Positions 23,361 through 28,705 of a DNA stretch of 28,705 nt are shown here, in pieces (position 1 is the first letter of the stretch; the number at the start of each line of letters is the position of its first letter). Source of the stretch: UBA4615 sp044371545 (GTDB taxonomy: Bacteria; Pseudomonadota; Gammaproteobacteria; Burkholderiales; Burkholderiaceae_E); the NCBI GenBank assembly GCA_044371545.1, contig JBILTM010000044.1, positions 1 to 28,705 of the forward strand, given 5' to 3'. The position numbers and the translations under genes were made by a program. Under the pieces are notes generated by a model. It was not told where the DNA came from. It ran no database searches and saw only the letters and a program-made list of their open reading frames with translations.

Positions 23361-23886
23361 GCGCAGTCGCCCCCGCGCCGGCGGCTGGGCGCTGCTCACG
23401 ATGCTGCTCGCGACGGCGCTCGTGGCGCTGTCGGCGAGCATGGCGCTCACCGTGCACCGGCTCGAGCGCGATCGCGAACGCGAGGCCGAACTGCTGCGCG
23501 CGGGCGTGGCGATCGCGACGGCGATCGCCCGCTATCGCGATTCGCCCTTCGCCACGGCGCCCGAGCTGCCGCGCGCGCTCGGCGACCTGATCGAGGACCG
23601 CCGCGGTCCGCGCACCCTTCGCCACCTGCGCCGCATTCCGCGCGACCCGGTCACCGGGCGCGCGGAGTGGGGCCTGCTGCGCGAGGGCGACCGGATCGTC
23701 GGCGTGCATTCGCTTGCAGGCCGGCCGCCGCTGCGCCGGCACGGCTTTCCGCCGGCGCTCGCGGCCTTCGAGAAGGCCGCGACCCTCCGGGAGTGGCGCT
23801 TCACCGCGCCGCCGCCCGGCGCCCCCCCGACGAGCGCGGCCCCGGGCCGCGTGCCGTCCGACGACCCCAAGGGCCCCAACTCATGA
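23347..23886 (+). CDS. Atypical pseudopilin lacking Glu5 (GspK-like N-terminus)
   Basis: This is a 179-residue protein with ATG 23347 overlapping the previous gene by 14 bases. The N-terminal segment RAGGWALLTMLLATALVALSA looks like a prepilin helix, but the residue after the cleavage-site Gly is Trp and mature position 5 is Thr rather than Glu. Absence of Glu5 is the hallmark of the tip subunit GspK, although GspK is normally about twice as long. The remainder has RIPRDPVTGRAEWGLLREGD, similar to the 22475 protein, and ends in a Pro/Ala-rich tail. A tip role is inferred. Confidence 0.7.
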   Translation: MRNSERSRPRAGGWALLTMLLATALVALSASMALTVHRLERDREREAELLRAGVAIATAIARYRDSPFATAPELPRALGDLIEDRRGPRTLRHLRRIPRDPVTGRAEWGLLREGDRIVGVHSLAGRPPLRRHGFPPALAAFEKAATLREWRFTAPPPGAPPTSAAPGRVPSDDPKGPNS

Positions 23887-24782
23887 CCGCAATCCTTGCC
23901 ACGGTGTCCCCCATGAATCCTCCCAAGTCCTCGTCGACAGCGCCGGGCCCGGCCGCGGTCGCGGGCGCATCCGGCGCGAACGCTCCCCGGGACCTCGAGG
24001 ACGGCGCGTTCGCCCCGACGCCGCAGGAGCTCGAGCGGCTGCTCTTCGCGATCGAGGCCTCCCAGCAGATCAACAAGCGCTTCCAGTTCTTCCTCTGGGC
24101 CCAGGGCGTGCTGCAGTCGTTCCTGCCGCACCAGACCCTGATCTGCGCGACCGGCAACCTCGACGCGGAGCAGTTCGACGTCGACGTGTTCTCGAGCGAC
24201 GCGATCACCGAGGACCGCCAGCCCGAGCTCTGGCAGGCGGCGCGCGAGACGGTGCAGGTCGCCGTGCGCCACTGGATCCGCGGCGGACGCGAACCGCTCG
24301 CCTTTCCGGCCGAGATGCGCGAGAACGGCGTCGACGACGCGATGCTCCACGCGATCTGGGAGCTCGGCCTCGGGCACACGATGGTGCACGGCACGCGCGA
24401 CCTGCGCGGCGCGAACTCGAGCTTCTTCGTGTTCGGCCGGCTCGCCCGGGCGCCGCGCCGCCGCTCCCAGGAGGTATGCGAGATCCTGATGCCCTACCTG
24501 CACTTCGCCGTGCACCGCTACGTGCTCCACGACGGCGGCGCGCAGCGCCGGCGCGCCCCGGCCGTGGACCTCTCGAGCCGCGAGATCCAGATCATGCGCG
24601 GCGTGCGGGACGGCAAGACGAACATGGAGATCAGCACAGAGCTCGGCATCAGCCCGCTCACGGTCAAGAACCACATCCAGCGGATCCTGCGCAAGCTCCA
24701 GGTGAGCAACCGCGCGCAGGCGGTCGCGCGGTGCCTGGCGACCCACGTCTTCTCGGCCGACGACTTCGACCGGGCCCCCTGA
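23883..24782 (+). CDS. epsA: XrtB/PEP-CTERM-associated LuxR-type regulator EpsA
   Basis: This is a 299-residue protein. ATG 23883 overlaps the previous stop (ATGA); ATG 23913 is an alternative, giving 289 residues. Residues about 50-220 match the EpsA sensory region (IEASQQINKRFQFFLWAQGV, LQSFLPHQTLICATG, FDVDVFSS). The C-terminal 60 residues are a LuxR/NarL helix-turn-helix (LSSREIQIMRGVRDGKTNME, ISTELGISPLTVKNHIQRIL). EpsA proteins are named from the Methylobacillus exopolysaccharide cluster and are associated with exosortase B systems. Here it is the last gene of the secretion operon, so the regulator is made together with the machine. Its ligand is unknown. Confidence 0.88.
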   Translation: MTAILATVSPMNPPKSSSTAPGPAAVAGASGANAPRDLEDGAFAPTPQELERLLFAIEASQQINKRFQFFLWAQGVLQSFLPHQTLICATGNLDAEQFDVDVFSSDAITEDRQPELWQAARETVQVAVRHWIRGGREPLAFPAEMRENGVDDAMLHAIWELGLGHTMVHGTRDLRGANSSFFVFGRLARAPRRRSQEVCEILMPYLHFAVHRYVLHDGGAQRRRAPAVDLSSREIQIMRGVRDGKTNMEISTELGISPLTVKNHIQRILRKLQVSNRAQAVARCLATHVFSADDFDRAP

Positions 24783-24825
24783 ACCGCCGCCGATCACGGC
24801 ACATCGACGCGGACCTCGACACGGA

Positions 24826-24854
24826 TTGACTCGCCGACCCACTCAGGTTAGACT
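24826..24854 (+). promoter_or_regulatory. Sigma-70 promoter of the str operon
   Basis: TTGACT (24826-24831) at -35 and TAGACT (24849-24854) at -10 are separated by 17 bases, matching the consensus at 5 of 6 and 4 of 6 positions. It lies 44 bases after the epsA stop and about 140 bases upstream of rpsL. The local drop in G+C supports it. This makes the str operon independent of the secretion operon. Confidence 0.75.
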
Positions 24855-24883
24855 CGCAGGTTCTTCGGGATGCCCGTCCCGGC

Positions 24884-24893
24884 GCTCTTTGGT
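24884..24893 (+). promoter_or_regulatory. boxA-like antitermination site in the rpsL leader
   Basis: GCTCTTTGGT matches the GCTCTTT core of the boxA element bound as RNA by NusB-S10. It sits about 25-30 bases after the expected transcription start, where boxA is usually found in rRNA and some ribosomal-protein leaders. A small stem, CGGGA (24866-24870) with TCCCG (24877-24881), precedes it. The short motif can occur by chance. Confidence 0.4.
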
Positions 24894-24996
24894 GGTGGAT
24901 CCGCGTGTCCGTTCGCCCGCTGCAGCGCCTCGGTCGGGGTCGTCCCGGTGCAGGAACGGAAGTCCCGACGCACGTCCACGAAGCCAGAGCGAACGA

Positions 24997-25374
24997 ATGC
25001 CCACCATCAACCAGCTGGTCCGCAAGCCCCGCGAACTGGCCCACGCCAAGAGCAAGAGCCCCGCGCTGCAGGATTCCCCGCAGCGGCGCGGCGTCTGCAC
25101 CCGCGTCTACACGACGACCCCGAAGAAGCCGAACTCCGCGCTGCGCAAGGTCGCCAAGGTGCGCCTGACGAACGGGTTCGAAGTCATCAGCTACATCGGC
25201 GGCGAAGGCCACAACCTGCAGGAACACTCGGTCGTGCTGATCCGCGGCGGCCGCGTCAAGGACCTGCCGGGCGTGCGCTACCACATCGTGCGCGGCTCGC
25301 TGGACCTGCAGGGCGTCAAGGACCGGAAGCAGGCGCGCTCGAAGTACGGCGCCAAGCGGCCCAAGAAGGCGTAG
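24997..25374 (+). CDS. rpsL: 30S ribosomal protein S12
   Basis: This is a 125-residue S12, full length for the family. It starts MPTINQLVRKPRE and contains the signatures TTTPKKPNSALRKVAKVRLT and GEGHNLQEHSVVL, GGRVKDLPGVRYH, and the basic end RSKYGAKRPKKA. The Lys positions where streptomycin-resistance changes occur (PKKPNS and RVKDLPG) are wild type. It is in the decoding centre of the 30S subunit. It is the first gene of the str operon; its 245-base spacer to rpsG is long. Confidence 0.98.
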   Translation: MPTINQLVRKPRELAHAKSKSPALQDSPQRRGVCTRVYTTTPKKPNSALRKVAKVRLTNGFEVISYIGGEGHNLQEHSVVLIRGGRVKDLPGVRYHIVRGSLDLQGVKDRKQARSKYGAKRPKKA

Positions 25375-25619
25375 CCGGTGCTTCGGCGAGCACTGCTCGC
25401 CGCCGGCGGAGCGGGCGCCGCATGCTTGCGGCGCACTGCTGCATCGAGAACGTGAATCCGCCGAGAGGCGGCCATTCGAATCGCCGGTCCGCGGACCGGT
25501 CCCGTGGCGGTTGATCGGCGCCTGCCGATGCCGTCGAGTAAGCGATCGTTCCCCCGGGTCCACCGGGTCCAGGACGGTCATGGAAGGGCAACCTTCCGGC
25601 TGAACCATTGAGGTGAACC
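25375..25619 (+). promoter_or_regulatory. Structured rpsL-rpsG intergenic region
   Basis: This 245-base spacer contains a series of near-perfect hairpins. They are GGCGAGC-act-GCTCGCC (25385-25401), GCGCCGC-6 nt-GCGGCGC (25415-25434), CCGCC-GAGA-GGCGG (25458-25471, GNRA loop), CCGGTCC-gc-GGACCGG (25484-25499), and GGAAGG-GCAA-CCTTCC (25582-25597, GNRA loop), the last 12 bases before the rpsG Shine-Dalgarno (GAGGTGA, 25610-25616). The octamer GCACTGCT occurs twice (25390-25397 and 25433-25440). In E. coli, S7 represses str translation by binding this spacer, so a similar role is plausible here. Confidence 0.5.
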
Positions 25620-26090
25620 ATGCCCCGTCGTCGCGAAGTCCCCAAGCGTCTCGTCCTGCCGGATCCCCTGTACGGCTCCGAGGACGTCACCAAGTTCATC
25701 AACGTGCTGATGCTGTCGGGCAAGAAGGCCGTCGCCGAGCGGATGCTCTACGGCGCGTTCGACACCATCAAGACCAAGTCCGGCAAGGACCCGCTCGAGG
25801 TGTTCGGCCAGGCGCTGAACAACGCGCGCCCGATGGTCGAGGTCAAGAGCCGTCGCGTCGGCGGTGCGAACTACCAGGTGCCGGTCGAGGTGCGTCCGGT
25901 GCGCCGGATGGCGCTCGCGATGCGCTGGCTGCGCGAGGCCGCGAAGAAGCGCGGCGAGAAGTCGATGGGCCTGCGCCTGGCCAACGAGCTGATGGAGGCC
26001 TCCGAGAACCGCGGCGGCGCCGTCAAGCGCCGCGACGAGGTCCACCGCATGGCCGAGGCCAACAAGGCCTTCGCGCACTTCCGATTCTGA
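25620..26090 (+). CDS. rpsG: 30S ribosomal protein S7
   Basis: This is a 156-residue S7, the usual bacterial length. It starts MPRRREVPKRLVLPDPLYGS with GAGGTGA as Shine-Dalgarno, and it carries the conserved LNNARPMVEVKSRRVGGANY and VEVRPVRRMALAMRWLREAA segments. It nucleates assembly of the 30S head and is the classical autoregulator of the str operon. It is 50 bases upstream of fusA. Confidence 0.98.
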   Translation: MPRRREVPKRLVLPDPLYGSEDVTKFINVLMLSGKKAVAERMLYGAFDTIKTKSGKDPLEVFGQALNNARPMVEVKSRRVGGANYQVPVEVRPVRRMALAMRWLREAAKKRGEKSMGLRLANELMEASENRGGAVKRRDEVHRMAEANKAFAHFRF

Positions 26091-26140
26091 ACACCGCTTC
26101 ACCCTGACCGCCGGGCCCACGAGGCCCCGAAGGATCGACC

Positions 26141-28246
<2,106 letters not shown>

Positions 28247-28294
28247 ACGACGCAACACACACGTCCAACCGTTCTTTCGGATAGAGGTAGAGAA

Positions 28295-28705
<411 letters not shown>

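Noticed and set aside
24826..24996. Upstream in-frame extension of rpsL to the TTG at 24826
   Set aside because: The open frame runs through the promoter and leader; S12 proteins start at MPTINQLVRK.
25422..25514. A 30-codon ORF in the rpsL-rpsG spacer
   Set aside because: No good ribosome-binding site, and its bases are explained by hairpins; composition is not protein-like.

Overview
This is a very GC-rich chromosomal segment, roughly three-quarters G+C by eye, with strong G/C third-position bias. It probably comes from a betaproteobacterium, most likely a high-GC member of the Burkholderiales or Rhodocyclales. The evidence is the betaproteobacterial-looking ribosomal protein S12 and EF-Tu sequences and a set of genes typical of the EpsA / exosortase B / PEP-CTERM exopolysaccharide systems of that group. 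No tRNA, rRNA, CRISPR array, transposase or integrase was seen.

Layout. Positions 1-235 hold the 3' end of a GT4-type glycosyltransferase, followed by a strong nested hairpin. Positions 379-5733 look like one operon: a Tat-exported PhoX/DUF839 protein, a small PEP-CTERM protein and an RHS/YD-repeat lipoprotein. Positions 5912-7674 encode an OmpR-like regulator that has lost its phosphoacceptor aspartate, then a trypsin-like protease with a sortase-like tail. Positions 7610-9633 (minus strand) encode a QseC/QseB-type two-component pair with a PmrA/QseB-like box just upstream. A 71-residue protein gene (9708-9923) and a second PEP-CTERM gene (10021-10650) follow on the plus strand. The second PEP-CTERM gene shares an upstream sequence element with the 5912 regulator. 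Positions 10677-14047 (minus strand) are the exopolysaccharide genes epsG, epsF and epsD.

From 14370 to 24782 there is one tightly coupled operon: gspG, gspF, gspE, then PilM/PilN/PilO/PilP-like inner-membrane alignment proteins, a secretin lipoprotein with an N-terminal helical-repeat region and a C-terminal cohesin-like domain, three further pseudopilins (one lacking Glu5), and lastly the LuxR-type regulator EpsA. Almost every junction is a 4-20 nt overlap. The set is a hybrid between a type II secretion system and a type IV pilus-like machine. Its linkage to eps and PEP-CTERM genes suggests that it exports surface proteins or serves exopolysaccharide assembly (inference). The exosortase, the prepilin peptidase and the outer-membrane polysaccharide exporter EpsE are not in this window.

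From 24826 to the right edge is the str operon (rpsL, rpsG, fusA and the 5' part of tuf). It has a recognisable sigma-70 promoter, a boxA-like antitermination motif in the leader and a strongly structured rpsL-rpsG spacer.
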